This document shows, piece after piece, positions 1-7,997 of a stretch of DNA of 25,836 bases (positions are counted from its first letter, which is position 1; the number at the start of each line of letters is the position of its first letter). The translations under genes were made by a program, and so were the position numbers. The DNA is from JBIOWF01 sp044868295 (lineage in GTDB: Bacteria; Actinomycetota; Actinomycetes; Streptosporangiales; Streptosporangiaceae), in NCBI GenBank assembly GCA_044868295.1, contig JBIOWF010000169.1, forward strand, positions 1-25,836, in the 5' to 3' direction. The notes under the pieces were generated by a model. That model searched no databases and was not told the DNA's origin. It was given only the letters and a program-made list of their open reading frames with translations.

Positions 1-145
1 CGGCCGCGTGCAGCATCTTGAGCGCGACCCGGCGCCCCTCGCGATCGTAGGCGTCGTACACGACCCCCTGCCCGCCGGAACCGAGCCGCCCCGCCAGCCA
101 GTAGTCGCCGATGCGCTGAGAGTCGCCTGAAATCAATGGTTCCAC
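1..145 (-). CDS. Ser/Thr protein kinase, N-terminal fragment cut by the window edge
   Basis: The 48 visible codons hold the start of a Hanks-type (PknB-like) kinase domain. A glycine-rich ATP loop reads GSGGQGVVY and is followed by the VALK strand with the ATP-binding lysine. The loop carries Gln where many kinases have Phe or Tyr, as in the complete kinase at 14319-16781, so the two probably belong to one subfamily. The start is uncertain. A GTG at 145 has AAAGG only 2 nt upstream; a TTG nine nucleotides further in, at 136, would place the same AAAGG 11 nt away. The rest of the kinase, any membrane segment and the sensor domain lie outside the window. The kinase identity is firm from the motifs; the target is unknown. 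Confidence 0.85.
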   Translation of the reverse strand, partial: MEPLISGDSQRIGDYWLAGRLGSGGQGVVYDAYDREGRRVALKMLHAA

Positions 146-264
146 GGCCTTTTAGATACCAGGTCTGCCCCCGAAGTTCCGGTCTGCTCGAACGTGCTTT
201 TGGGCATGGACGATCAGACCGGTGGGCCTCCGCGGCGGGCGGCTCACGGCCGGCCCGTCGTCGG

Positions 265-3200
265 TCACCTCGATGTGGAGCACACCTGGAGCCGGTCGAA
301 GACGTGGTCGACCACACGGCGGGTGGCCTGGCCGTCGTCGAGAGGGCAGTGCTTGGCCAGGAAGTCGTCGTACATGCCCGCGTACTTGGCGGCGACCTCG
401 TCGACGTCCCTGATCGCCTCGACCACGTCGTCGGTGGTGAAGAGCAGGGGGCCCGGCGCGTCCGCCTCGAAGTCGATGTAGAGGCCCGGCCACCGATCCA
501 GGTCATAGGTGTAGAAAAGGATCGGCCGCCCGGTGACGGCGAAGTCGACCATGGCGGAGGAGTAGTCGGTGACCAGGATGTCCGCGACGAGATAGAGCTC
601 GTGGACGTCGGGATGGGCGGAGACGTCACGGACGAAGTCCGTGGTGCCCACCGACGGTGTCCGATCCGCGATGCCGGGATGCCGCCGTACGAGCACGACG
701 TGATCCTCGCCGAGTGCCGACCGCATCCGTTCGAGGTCGAGCTGGAGATCGAACCGGCGCCGTCCCTTCCCTTCGGGCTCGTCGCGCCGTGTCGGCGCGT
801 AGAGCACGACCTTCCTCCCGTCGGGCAGGCCGATCCGGCGTCTGACCTCGGCCGCCACTTCGTCAAGCTTCGGCGCGTGGAAGACGTCGTTTCGTGGCCT
901 GCCCGTCTCCAGCACGTCCCCGTCGAACCGGAACGCGTTCCGGAGGACCGGCGTGAACCACGGGCTGGGCGAGAGCAGGTGGCTCCACTGCGAGACCTGT
1001 TTCGCCAGCCGCCGGTGGTGTTTGGGGAGCTCGCTGTCGAGGTCGAAACCGATGCGCTTCAGCGCCGACCCGTGCCAGGTCTGCAGGACCACCTGGCCCG
1101 GGCGCCGCTCGAACCAGGACGGCAGATGATCGTTGGTGACGATGTAGCGGCAGCGTGCGAGCGCCTGGAAATACTCACGCCCGTGCCGCCGGACCGGGTC
1201 GACCCCGTCGGGCAGGGCCACCTGGCCGTCGTGAACGTTCCACATGAAGTCCAGATCCGCGCCCCGGCGGCGGAGCTCCTCGTAGATCGCCCGTGGGCTG
1301 TCGGAGAACTGCCTCCCGTCGTGGCTGCTGAAGAAGACCGCAGGCCAGAGGGGCTTCCCGCGCATGGCGGGATACGCCTGCGAGCGAAGCGCCTTCTGGG
1401 CCTTCTTGCCCCGCTCGTTCCGGGAGAGGTCGCTGCCGACGACGAGAACCGCACGCTTGTCGTCGCCCGCGCGCAGCTCGAACGTCCGGCGCGCCGTCTC
1501 ACATGAGAGCGAAGCGCCCGAGTCGAACTCCACCGGGATGTCCTGGTCGACGCCACCGGCTCGAACGGCCAGGCCGTACCGTCCGCGCGGCAACGGCAAC
1601 CGGCCGCCGAGTGACTCGACGGCCTGCGGCGCCAGCCGGCTTCTGAATCGCGTTCCGGCCCCTTCCAGCGGCACGAGGTACTCGTCCAGCCGATCACGCG
1701 AGGTGATCACGAGATGCGTCGCCCGGTACGGCTCGGCGAACCCGCCTTCGATGAGGAGCTCGCCACCGGCCAGCCATTCGGCGTGGTCGACGAACGCGGC
1801 GAGGGCCTGATCCACGAGGACGACGGCACCCGATGGGTCGCGGGTCACGACGATCTCCCGGCCGGTCACGCCGTACCGCGCGGCGGGCAGGTCGTCCGCG
1901 ATGGTGACCGGCCGCGCCGTGCCGTCGGCCGCCTCCACCTCGACCCGCCACTCGGCGGGCAGGTCCAGCACCCGCACACCGGGGACCGCCGGGTCGAGCC
2001 GCCGCGCCGGGAGCACGTCACGCAGGTCCACACTGACGTCGAACGTGCGCCCGTTCGTGGTGATCGGATAGTTGAGCGGCATTCCGCCCGGAGTGCGTGA
2101 CACCCGCAGGACCGGCTCCGGACCGAGCGGGGCGACCACCTGGCCGACGAGACGGAGGCGGCCGTCGCGCACGGTCTGCCCGGCGACCCGGAGGGTCTCG
2201 CTTTCGACCCGCAGAGCGATCTCTCCGGCCTCCGTCAGCAGCGGTGCGACGTAGCGCCCGGCGCCGAGGCCACGGCTGCCGACCTGCCTGACCCATCCGG
2301 CCTTGGCATCGGCCAGCCGCGCCCGCCGTACAAGTCCTCGATGCACCACACACAGCTCGACATGCCAGACCGAAGCCGGAGCCTTCGCACAATCGCGAAC
2401 TTCTGGGAAGGCGTACGTGGATTGAGAGCCCAGCGCCCAGTCAGGGCCCACCGCGGGGACGCGGGCCGTGCTCATGGAGGGCGATGGTTCGTCCAGGCGT
2501 AGGGGATCGACGACGAGGCGGAATCCTCCCCAGTCGCGACGGGCTCCGCGCCCGCCTGACGCGTGCGAGACCGTGGTCCGGGTGACCGACGTGGGCACCC
2601 GGATCCTGCGCCCGGTGCCCTCCTGGACGAGCGTCGCGAAGACCTGCTGGTGGAACCGGCGGGTGGGCCGCAGGTGGCGCGGCGTGGCCCGGCCTTCGAT
2701 GACGAGCCTGTCGCCCTGCCATGTGACGGCGTCGACGCGCGGCTGCAGTGACAGTTCGTCGCCGAGACGCGTGATCGCGGCGGGAACCGCGGCCGCGCGC
2801 CTGCCCAGCAGTGGCGTGTTGAGGTGGTAGTGCCGCAACCGCCGCACGACCTGGTCGTCCGGCTTCACGCGGTGTTCCCAGGCCAGGACGTCCAGCAGGT
2901 CGGCGAGGCGCCGCTCCCTGACCAGGTGCCACTTGAGCCGCCGTACGGCGGGCAGCCCGGCGATGACGTCCGGTGCCACGTCGCCCAGGTAGTCGCCCGC
3001 GAGATCGAGGAACCTGTGGCGATAGGGGTTCTCCGCCTGATCCATGACGTCCAGGTAGTTGGACAAATCAGTGTCGAGCACGACCTGGTCCCACGCCGGG
3101 ATGTGCCGAGCCAGATCGTGGCCGGCCAGGAATCGGCGCACTGACATCACGGCCGCGAAGCGATCCTCCAGGCCGCGGACGTGGGTCTTGTCCTGCGTGA

Positions 3201-3846
3201 TGGAGAGGCTCTCGCCGTCGCGTTCCCGCCACAGGTAGACCGGCGCGGGCAGCACGTCGACGGATTTCGCGAGGAAGTGAGCGCGCAGGGCCACGGCTAT
3301 GTCCTCGTAGAGGACCCCCTCGGGGAATCGGAGCCGGTGGGCGTCCCAGAACGAGCGACGCCACAGCTTGTTGGTGACCAGCCGGTCCTTCAGCAGGACT
3401 CCGTGTTCGCTGACGTGGGTCGTGGTCGCGGGCGCGGCGAAGATGACCTTGTGCATGGCCGACTGACGCCCCCGGCGGCCGTCGAACCGCTGGACGTTCC
3501 CTGTGGCGAAGTCCGAGCCGGACCGCCGGAGGGCGGCCAGCATGTACTCCATGGCGTGGAGAGGCAGCAGGTCGTCGCTGTCGAGAAAGGCGACGAACTC
3601 CCCTGTGGCGTGCCGCAGCCCGGTGTTGCGGGCCGCCCCGAGCCCGGCGTTGGCCTGCCGTACGAGGCGGAACCGTCCGTCTCGCTCCGCGAACCGCAGG
3701 GCGATCTCCGCGCTGGCGTCCGGAGATCCGTCATCGATCATGACGACCTCCAGGTCCTGCCACGTCTGGGCGGCGACGGACTCCAGGCAGGCGGCAAGGT
3801 ACGGCTCTACGTTGTAGATGGGGATGATGACGCTCAGGCTAGCCAC
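265..3846 (-). CDS. Bifunctional GT2 glycosyltransferase / CDP-glycerol glycerophosphotransferase (TagF-like)
   Basis: This protein of 1193 residues joins two transferase modules. Residues about 4-300 form a GT-A family 2 domain, with SVIIPIYN at 5-12, DDG at 38-40 and the metal/nucleotide motif DSDD at 89-92. Residues about 300-820 are a beta-rich linker I cannot assign. Residues about 825-1185 are a CDP-glycerol glycerophosphotransferase domain of the TagF/TarF type, with TWHGS at 923-927, YAPTRR, RRHP near 1055 and LVTDYSS near 1091. Such enzymes move glycerol-phosphate, or another polyol-phosphate, from a CDP donor onto a lipid-linked teichoic-acid-like polymer at the inner membrane face. 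The reading frame is open further upstream, but the GTG at 3846 has AAAGGA 7 nt before it and starts right at the GT2 fold. It is the last gene of the three-gene operon, 97 nt after the preceding gene. The actual donor and product are not known. Confidence 0.9.
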   Translation of the reverse strand: MASLSVIIPIYNVEPYLAACLESVAAQTWQDLEVVMIDDGSPDASAEIALRFAERDGRFRLVRQANAGLGAARNTGLRHATGEFVAFLDSDDLLPLHAMEYMLAALRRSGSDFATGNVQRFDGRRGRQSAMHKVIFAAPATTTHVSEHGVLLKDRLVTNKLWRRSFWDAHRLRFPEGVLYEDIAVALRAHFLAKSVDVLPAPVYLWRERDGESLSITQDKTHVRGLEDRFAAVMSVRRFLAGHDLARHIPAWDQVVLDTDLSNYLDVMDQAENPYRHRFLDLAGDYLGDVAPDVIAGLPAVRRLKWHLVRERRLADLLDVLAWEHRVKPDDQVVRRLRHYHLNTPLLGRRAAAVPAAITRLGDELSLQPRVDAVTWQGDRLVIEGRATPRHLRPTRRFHQQVFATLVQEGTGRRIRVPTSVTRTTVSHASGGRGARRDWGGFRLVVDPLRLDEPSPSMSTARVPAVGPDWALGSQSTYAFPEVRDCAKAPASVWHVELCVVHRGLVRRARLADAKAGWVRQVGSRGLGAGRYVAPLLTEAGEIALRVESETLRVAGQTVRDGRLRLVGQVVAPLGPEPVLRVSRTPGGMPLNYPITTNGRTFDVSVDLRDVLPARRLDPAVPGVRVLDLPAEWRVEVEAADGTARPVTIADDLPAARYGVTGREIVVTRDPSGAVVLVDQALAAFVDHAEWLAGGELLIEGGFAEPYRATHLVITSRDRLDEYLVPLEGAGTRFRSRLAPQAVESLGGRLPLPRGRYGLAVRAGGVDQDIPVEFDSGASLSCETARRTFELRAGDDKRAVLVVGSDLSRNERGKKAQKALRSQAYPAMRGKPLWPAVFFSSHDGRQFSDSPRAIYEELRRRGADLDFMWNVHDGQVALPDGVDPVRRHGREYFQALARCRYIVTNDHLPSWFERRPGQVVLQTWHGSALKRIGFDLDSELPKHHRRLAKQVSQWSHLLSPSPWFTPVLRNAFRFDGDVLETGRPRNDVFHAPKLDEVAAEVRRRIGLPDGRKVVLYAPTRRDEPEGKGRRRFDLQLDLERMRSALGEDHVVLVRRHPGIADRTPSVGTTDFVRDVSAHPDVHELYLVADILVTDYSSAMVDFAVTGRPILFYTYDLDRWPGLYIDFEADAPGPLLFTTDDVVEAIRDVDEVAAKYAGMYDDFLAKHCPLDDGQATRRVVDHVFDRLQVCSTSR

Positions 3847-3897
3847 AAGCGGGTCCTTTGACCTCGTCGTCGGGTTTGTCGTGGTCAGGTGTGGGAG

Positions 3898-3970
3898 GTC
3901 ATCCGCGGCTGCCGGCACGCCGGCCGCAGGTGTAGGCGGGTCGTCATCCGCGGCTGCCGACACGCCGGCC
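3898..3970. repeat. 28-bp direct repeat pair across a stop codon
   Basis: Two copies of a 28-bp sequence (3898-3925 and 3943-3970) differ at one base. The second copy covers the last codons and the TGA of the upstream GT2 gene; the first lies in the 97-nt gap before the next gene. This looks like a recent duplication of the end of the upstream gene. It lies about 50 nt before the Shine-Dalgarno site of the CDP-glycerol transferase gene and could fold in the mRNA, but no role can be shown. Confidence 0.8.
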
Positions 3971-5584
3971 GATGGACAGGGAGATGCGGCGCAGCGTTTT
4001 CCGCAGATCCTTCCGCGTCGCCTTCCGCCGCCACCTCTTCGCCCTGGTCTCCCACTTGGCGGCCCTGGCCCGCGATTTCGCCAGCTCTCGCGCGAGCCGG
4101 TCCGGCCGGGCCATGGTCGAGAGATCGGATCGGACGATCCCCCACTTCTCGCCCTCGTCCCACAGCGTTCCGAAGATCTCGTGGACCACGTCGTCGATGC
4201 CCTCGCCCGGCTCGGCGAGCCGGCGTGCCCTGCTCAGCGCGGCCGTACGCTCCAGCCTGGCGTGCACTATCTCGTCCTGCTCGTCCAAGGCCAGCGAGAG
4301 AACGCCCAGGGTGTGCTTGTTCGCGAAGTCGATGATCCGCTTCAGCGTGTCCTGCGCGGGAACCCATCCCGGCGGGCAGGAGAAGCGGAACGGAGTCGGG
4401 AAGCAGTCCTCCGGAACATCCTCGGCCAAGCCGACCCGGGCCTCCCCTTCGTAGTTCGCCCGGATCAGCCGCAGGTCGAGCAAAGGGTCGCCGAGCGGGT
4501 CACGCCGATCCTCACTGAGACGCCCCCAAGGAGCGACGATCTTCACGACGATGTCCGTCGTCCAACTCGCGAGGATCCCGTCGACCGTCGCCCGGACGTC
4601 TTCGTACGAGGCGTCACCGACCTGGACGACGACCTCCACGTACGGCACGAGATAGACGCGATGGGGATGCCTGCGGAGCCAGCGGTAGGCCGGCACCCGT
4701 TCCGCCAGATACGGCCAGTTGTGCCGCTTCACTTCCTTCTCTCGGCGCATGACCGTGGAGCTGCCCACATGCCAGCAGCGAGAGCGGCGATCCGGGACGA
4801 AAACCGCCCCTGCCTGCGACAGTCGATAGCCGAGCTCGATGTCCTCGCCGAGCGCGAGAGACCGGTCCATCCCGCCCGCCGTCCAGAACAGCTCGGCGGG
4901 CAGCGAGACGGTCGCCCCCACATGGACGGAGAAGGCGTCGAAACCGGCGGTTCGCAGATCGGAGGTGGCGTCCCAGCGCTTCTCCGTCCACTGTCGGGTC
5001 CCTTCCGCCTCGCCGAACAGCTTGGCGGCCGCTCCGGCCTCGACCGCGGCCATCACCTCCCCCGGCGTCAGCTCGTCCCGGCCTTCGTTCACGACGCTTT
5101 GGTTCACGACGCTTTGGTTCACGACGCTTCCGTCGACGAAGCGCAGGTGACCGAGCACCACCAGATAGTCGGCGAGGTGATGCCAGCGCATCTGCGCCTC
5201 GATGTGGTGCCGGAACAGCACAAGATCGTCGTCGAGCAACTGGATGATCTGGCCGTCCGCGACGTCGGCGCCCGCGTTGCAGGCATTGACCTTGCCCCAG
5301 GAGCCGGATGGCGGCCGGATCAGGCGTGTGCGTTCGGGCACGATATCCGGGAGCCGGTCCATGGGTTCGTCGCCGTCGTCGACGACGATCACTTCCATCA
5401 GGTGACTGGGATAGCTCTGCGCCGCCAGGCTGGCGAGCGTGAGCGGCAGCGTCCGCCCGGCGCGATATGTGGGTATGACGACGCTAACCGCCAGGTGCGG
5501 GGTCCACCTGCCCAGTTCCGGTAGATCGCCGATCACACTGTAGTCATTGACCGGAATTCGCGGTCGCCAGGTCACACGCTTCAC
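3944..5584 (-). CDS. Family 2 glycosyltransferase
   Basis: This is a 546-residue GT2 protein with a GT-A fold. The nucleotide-binding region SVVIPTYRAG is at 34-43, DDG at 69-71, a DDD metal motif at 118-120, and a GED motif with the likely catalytic acid/base at 246-248. Beyond about residue 330 is a region without recognised motifs. It ends in a strongly basic, helix-prone tail (about 490-546, rich in Arg, Lys and Ala) that may bind the membrane or polyanionic polymer. No membrane segment is evident. The GTG start at 5584 has GGAGG 8 nt upstream and overlaps the TGA of the previous gene as GTGA, so translation is probably coupled. An unusual feature is a 15-bp tandem repeat that adds SVVNQ units at 153-167, just after the metal motif. 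Being in the same operon as the TagF-like fusion suggests a role in decorating or building a cell-wall glycopolymer; sugar and acceptor are unknown. Confidence 0.88.
   Translation of the reverse strand: MKRVTWRPRIPVNDYSVIGDLPELGRWTPHLAVSVVIPTYRAGRTLPLTLASLAAQSYPSHLMEVIVVDDGDEPMDRLPDIVPERTRLIRPPSGSWGKVNACNAGADVADGQIIQLLDDDLVLFRHHIEAQMRWHHLADYLVVLGHLRFVDGSVVNQSVVNQSVVNEGRDELTPGEVMAAVEAGAAAKLFGEAEGTRQWTEKRWDATSDLRTAGFDAFSVHVGATVSLPAELFWTAGGMDRSLALGEDIELGYRLSQAGAVFVPDRRSRCWHVGSSTVMRREKEVKRHNWPYLAERVPAYRWLRRHPHRVYLVPYVEVVVQVGDASYEDVRATVDGILASWTTDIVVKIVAPWGRLSEDRRDPLGDPLLDLRLIRANYEGEARVGLAEDVPEDCFPTPFRFSCPPGWVPAQDTLKRIIDFANKHTLGVLSLALDEQDEIVHARLERTAALSRARRLAEPGEGIDDVVHEIFGTLWDEGEKWGIVRSDLSTMARPDRLARELAKSRARAAKWETRAKRWRRKATRKDLRKTLRRISLSIGRRVGSRG
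5087..5131. repeat. 15-bp tandem repeat, three units, inside a GT2 gene
   Basis: Three units of 15 bp (5087-5101, 5102-5116 and 5117-5131; the last is slightly diverged) encode SVVNQ-SVVNQ-SVVNE on the minus strand. The unit length is a multiple of three, so copy-number change would lengthen or shorten the protein without shifting frame. Confidence 0.85.
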
Positions 5585-7611
5585 CTTCCCTGCCTCCGAT
5601 AGCCCACATGCGGGGTGGGCGAGGATTCCATGAGTTTGTTGAAAAAGAGTCCGCGCCATTGTTGGCGATACGATTTGAGAAACGAATGGACCGGCTGCCG
5701 CCAGGTGTGTCCGCTAGCGTTCCGGCGGCGGAGCACATAATTGAGCCCGTGCGTTCTGTAGATTCGCCCCCCGGCCATTTCCACGGCCTCCAGAAGCTGG
5801 CCGTCCACGGTCCGGGGAATCGGCCGGAAACCGCCGACCGCCTCGAATATCCCGCGCGTCATCAGCATCGTCCCGCCGGCCACCGTCGGGGAGAAGCGCT
5901 CGGTGCCCATGCGCCGGCGGACGGTCACACCGATCGGCTCCAGGTAGACGAACTCCGCGGCGGACCCGACCAGGTCGGCGCCGGAGTAGAGCTGGGCGAG
6001 CACGAGATCGGCGAGGTGCTCCGGGCCGTACCAGTCGTCGTCGTCCACCTTGGCGAGGAACGAGCCCGAGGCGACCACGGCCATCCGGTTGAGCAGTTCA
6101 CCGAAGGGCACGTCGGCGCCGGCCTCGACGAGGGCGATCCGTAGCGGCGAATCCGCGATCAGGCCCTCGACTCCGGCCTCTCTCGCGGAGAAGCCGTGCA
6201 AACCCACGACGACCTCGGCCGTCACTCCCCGCTGGCGTTCCATCTGCTCCAGCGCGAAGGGGATCATTTCCTTGCGGCGCGTGCACAGCAGCACCGACAC
6301 GGTCCGTTCGGGAAGCGTGGAGAGCCCGGCCGACGCGGCGATGCTCCGCCATCGCGGGATCGCGCCGTGAGTTCTCAGCGCGCATCGGCGCAACACGACG
6401 CTGAGCTCTTCCCGATGGAGATCGGACGCCAGGAGCTCCTCCTTGACCGCGGCGAGCGCCGCGGCGAGCTCCGTGCCCAGGGCCGCCGCGCGCGCGGCGT
6501 CCACGTCCATGAGCACCGGCACACCCCCGGCCGCCAGACCCGCCACGATCCTGGTCACGACGTGGCCCCGGCCATGGGGTTCCGCCTTGGGCACGACCAC
6601 GCCTCTGACATCTCGCAGCCGCGCCACGTCGACGTCCGTCAGCGCACCCGTCGGCGGCAGCCGTACGAGATCCTTGGAGTCGCCGGTGATGAAGAAGCCC
6701 CGCGGGCGCTCCGCGAGAACGGCGATCGGGCCACGCGGGTACGGAACGAACCCGATGGGGTTGACGACGGACTCGTCCACGGGCGGGACGAAATCCGGGT
6801 GCTCGACCAGATCACGATGCGGGACGAGATCAAGCCGCGGCACCGGATCCGGACGCGCGACGAGATCAGAACCCGGCACCGGATCGGGACGCGGTGGGGC
6901 GTCCTTCGCGGGCAGCGGGGGGCGGTCGAGGGAGGGGATCCTCTCGTCCGTCCACGGCTGCGCACGCGGACCGCGGACGCGCAGCACCAGATCGCAGCCC
7001 AGGGCGTCCCGGCGATCCGGGACCGGCCCGGAGACGCTCGTCAGGGTGACGTTAGGGTCACCTGGTCGCCAGTGGGCGGCTCCCTCACCGGCCAGTCCGA
7101 TCACGGGCTGGGCCATGTGACGCCGCGTCCCGGCGAAACCATTGGCGACCGCGGTGAGAACGTCGCCGCCCGGGACGGGCTCGGCGAACACCGCGTCCAC
7201 GTGCCAGCCCTGGGCCTTGCGGGTGACCCGCAGGTCGGCCATCCTGCGCCAGGCGGCGCTCTGCCCGGCGATCGGCAGCGGCTGGGCCGCCCACTCCGGT
7301 GTCCGCGCGACGATGACGCGCACGCGGGCCGCGGACGGCAGCGACCCGCCGAGGGACACGGCTCGCCGCAGGTCCGCGATGGTCCGCGCGGCGAGTACGA
7401 CGCAGTCGAAGGGCTCCTGGGCGAGAGGTGTGCCCGGATCCACCGCGTCCAGGTCGGTCCAGGATCCGACGACGTCCTGCGAAATATCGTCCAGAACAGC
7501 CCCGCGGGAATGGAACCCGATGCATCCCGCCCAGGTCCGATTCAACCCCTCAGTGGACTGATTCAATTGACCCCCCACACCACCTGTGATTCGTAACGCC
7601 CGGGCCAGCAT
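5581..7611 (-). CDS. Large protein with C-terminal GT2 glycosyltransferase domain
   Basis: This is the first gene of the envelope-glycan operon, about 676 residues. Residues 436-676 form a GT2 domain: SVLLCTRR at its start, KVDDDDWYGPEH with the DDDD metal motif at 523-526, and a GGTMLM acceptor-side segment. Residues about 30-235 and 280-435 are unrecognised; between them (about 237-278) lies a low-complexity stretch rich in Pro, Asp and Val with repeated DPVP/DLV units. The start is uncertain: the frame is open well upstream, codon bias is weak before about 7500, and the chosen ATG at 7611 has only a GGAG 11 nt away. A GTG at 7578 is an alternative. A better ribosome site precedes an ATG at 7663 in another frame, which might mean a frameshift near the N-terminus. 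The gene ends in a GTGA overlap with the next. The GT2 function is secure; the N-terminal role is unknown. Confidence 0.78.
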   Translation of the reverse strand: MLARALRITGGVGGQLNQSTEGLNRTWAGCIGFHSRGAVLDDISQDVVGSWTDLDAVDPGTPLAQEPFDCVVLAARTIADLRRAVSLGGSLPSAARVRVIVARTPEWAAQPLPIAGQSAAWRRMADLRVTRKAQGWHVDAVFAEPVPGGDVLTAVANGFAGTRRHMAQPVIGLAGEGAAHWRPGDPNVTLTSVSGPVPDRRDALGCDLVLRVRGPRAQPWTDERIPSLDRPPLPAKDAPPRPDPVPGSDLVARPDPVPRLDLVPHRDLVEHPDFVPPVDESVVNPIGFVPYPRGPIAVLAERPRGFFITGDSKDLVRLPPTGALTDVDVARLRDVRGVVVPKAEPHGRGHVVTRIVAGLAAGGVPVLMDVDAARAAALGTELAAALAAVKEELLASDLHREELSVVLRRCALRTHGAIPRWRSIAASAGLSTLPERTVSVLLCTRRKEMIPFALEQMERQRGVTAEVVVGLHGFSAREAGVEGLIADSPLRIALVEAGADVPFGELLNRMAVVASGSFLAKVDDDDWYGPEHLADLVLAQLYSGADLVGSAAEFVYLEPIGVTVRRRMGTERFSPTVAGGTMLMTRGIFEAVGGFRPIPRTVDGQLLEAVEMAGGRIYRTHGLNYVLRRRNASGHTWRQPVHSFLKSYRQQWRGLFFNKLMESSPTPHVGYRRQGR

Positions 7612-7997
7612 TGCGAAGCACGCTCCAGAAACCCGGACTTTCCCACCATTCTTGGCTGAACATTTACTCCCCCGGCGACGGTGCGACCCGGCCGAAGACG
7701 GCGGCGTAAGCGCCATGTGCAGAATTGTGCGGCGAAAACCGAACACCGGAATTCCTGTCCTGTTCACCGCGAGCGGCGCCATCGCCGGATCGGCATGGCT
7801 GAGCGGACGGAAAGTCGTCGAAAACAATACGGACCGATACGGACTGTAAGCGCTCATCGCGCAGAGCTCACGCGGCAATACGCTTCGCTTAGAGACTCTT
7901 TACCGAACGGCCCGCACGACCTGGGCGGATTTCCGGTGCTATGTCGAGATCGTCAGGAAGATCCGCTACGTGGGCATTTTCGCTAAGATGGCGCGTC
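7612..7997. other. Divergent intergenic region between glycan operon and deacetylase genes
   Basis: This region of about 390 nt is less GC-rich than the flanking genes and shows no convincing full gene. It should hold the promoter of the minus-strand glycan operon and that of the plus-strand deacetylase. A 37-codon open frame on the minus strand (7663-7550) starts with ATG three bases after GGGGGAG and overlaps the annotated start of the large GT2 gene in a different frame. It may be a leader peptide or the true N-terminus displaced by a frameshift. No operator was recognised. Confidence 0.5.
7984..7989 (+). promoter_or_regulatory. Candidate -10 box (TAAGAT) for a near-leaderless transcript
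   Basis: TAAGAT fits the actinobacterial TAnnnT -10 pattern and ends 8 nt before the ATG of the first deacetylase, which lacks a clear Shine-Dalgarno site. Transcription would then begin at or next to the start codon. No good -35 hexamer was found. Confidence 0.35.

Noticed and set aside
200..266. Terminator for the glycan operon
   Set aside because: GACCG..GGGCC can pair with GGCCC..CGGTC, but the stem has large internal mismatches and no T-run follows on the minus strand; random pairing is expected at this GC content.
3818..5524. Long open frame on the plus strand opposite the GT2 gene
   Set aside because: It mirrors the GT2 gene, has no recognisable domain and a biased composition typical of an antisense frame in GC-rich DNA. 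Similar mirrors at 136-1506, 6196-7596, 10917-12020 and 23264-24481 were dropped for the same reason.
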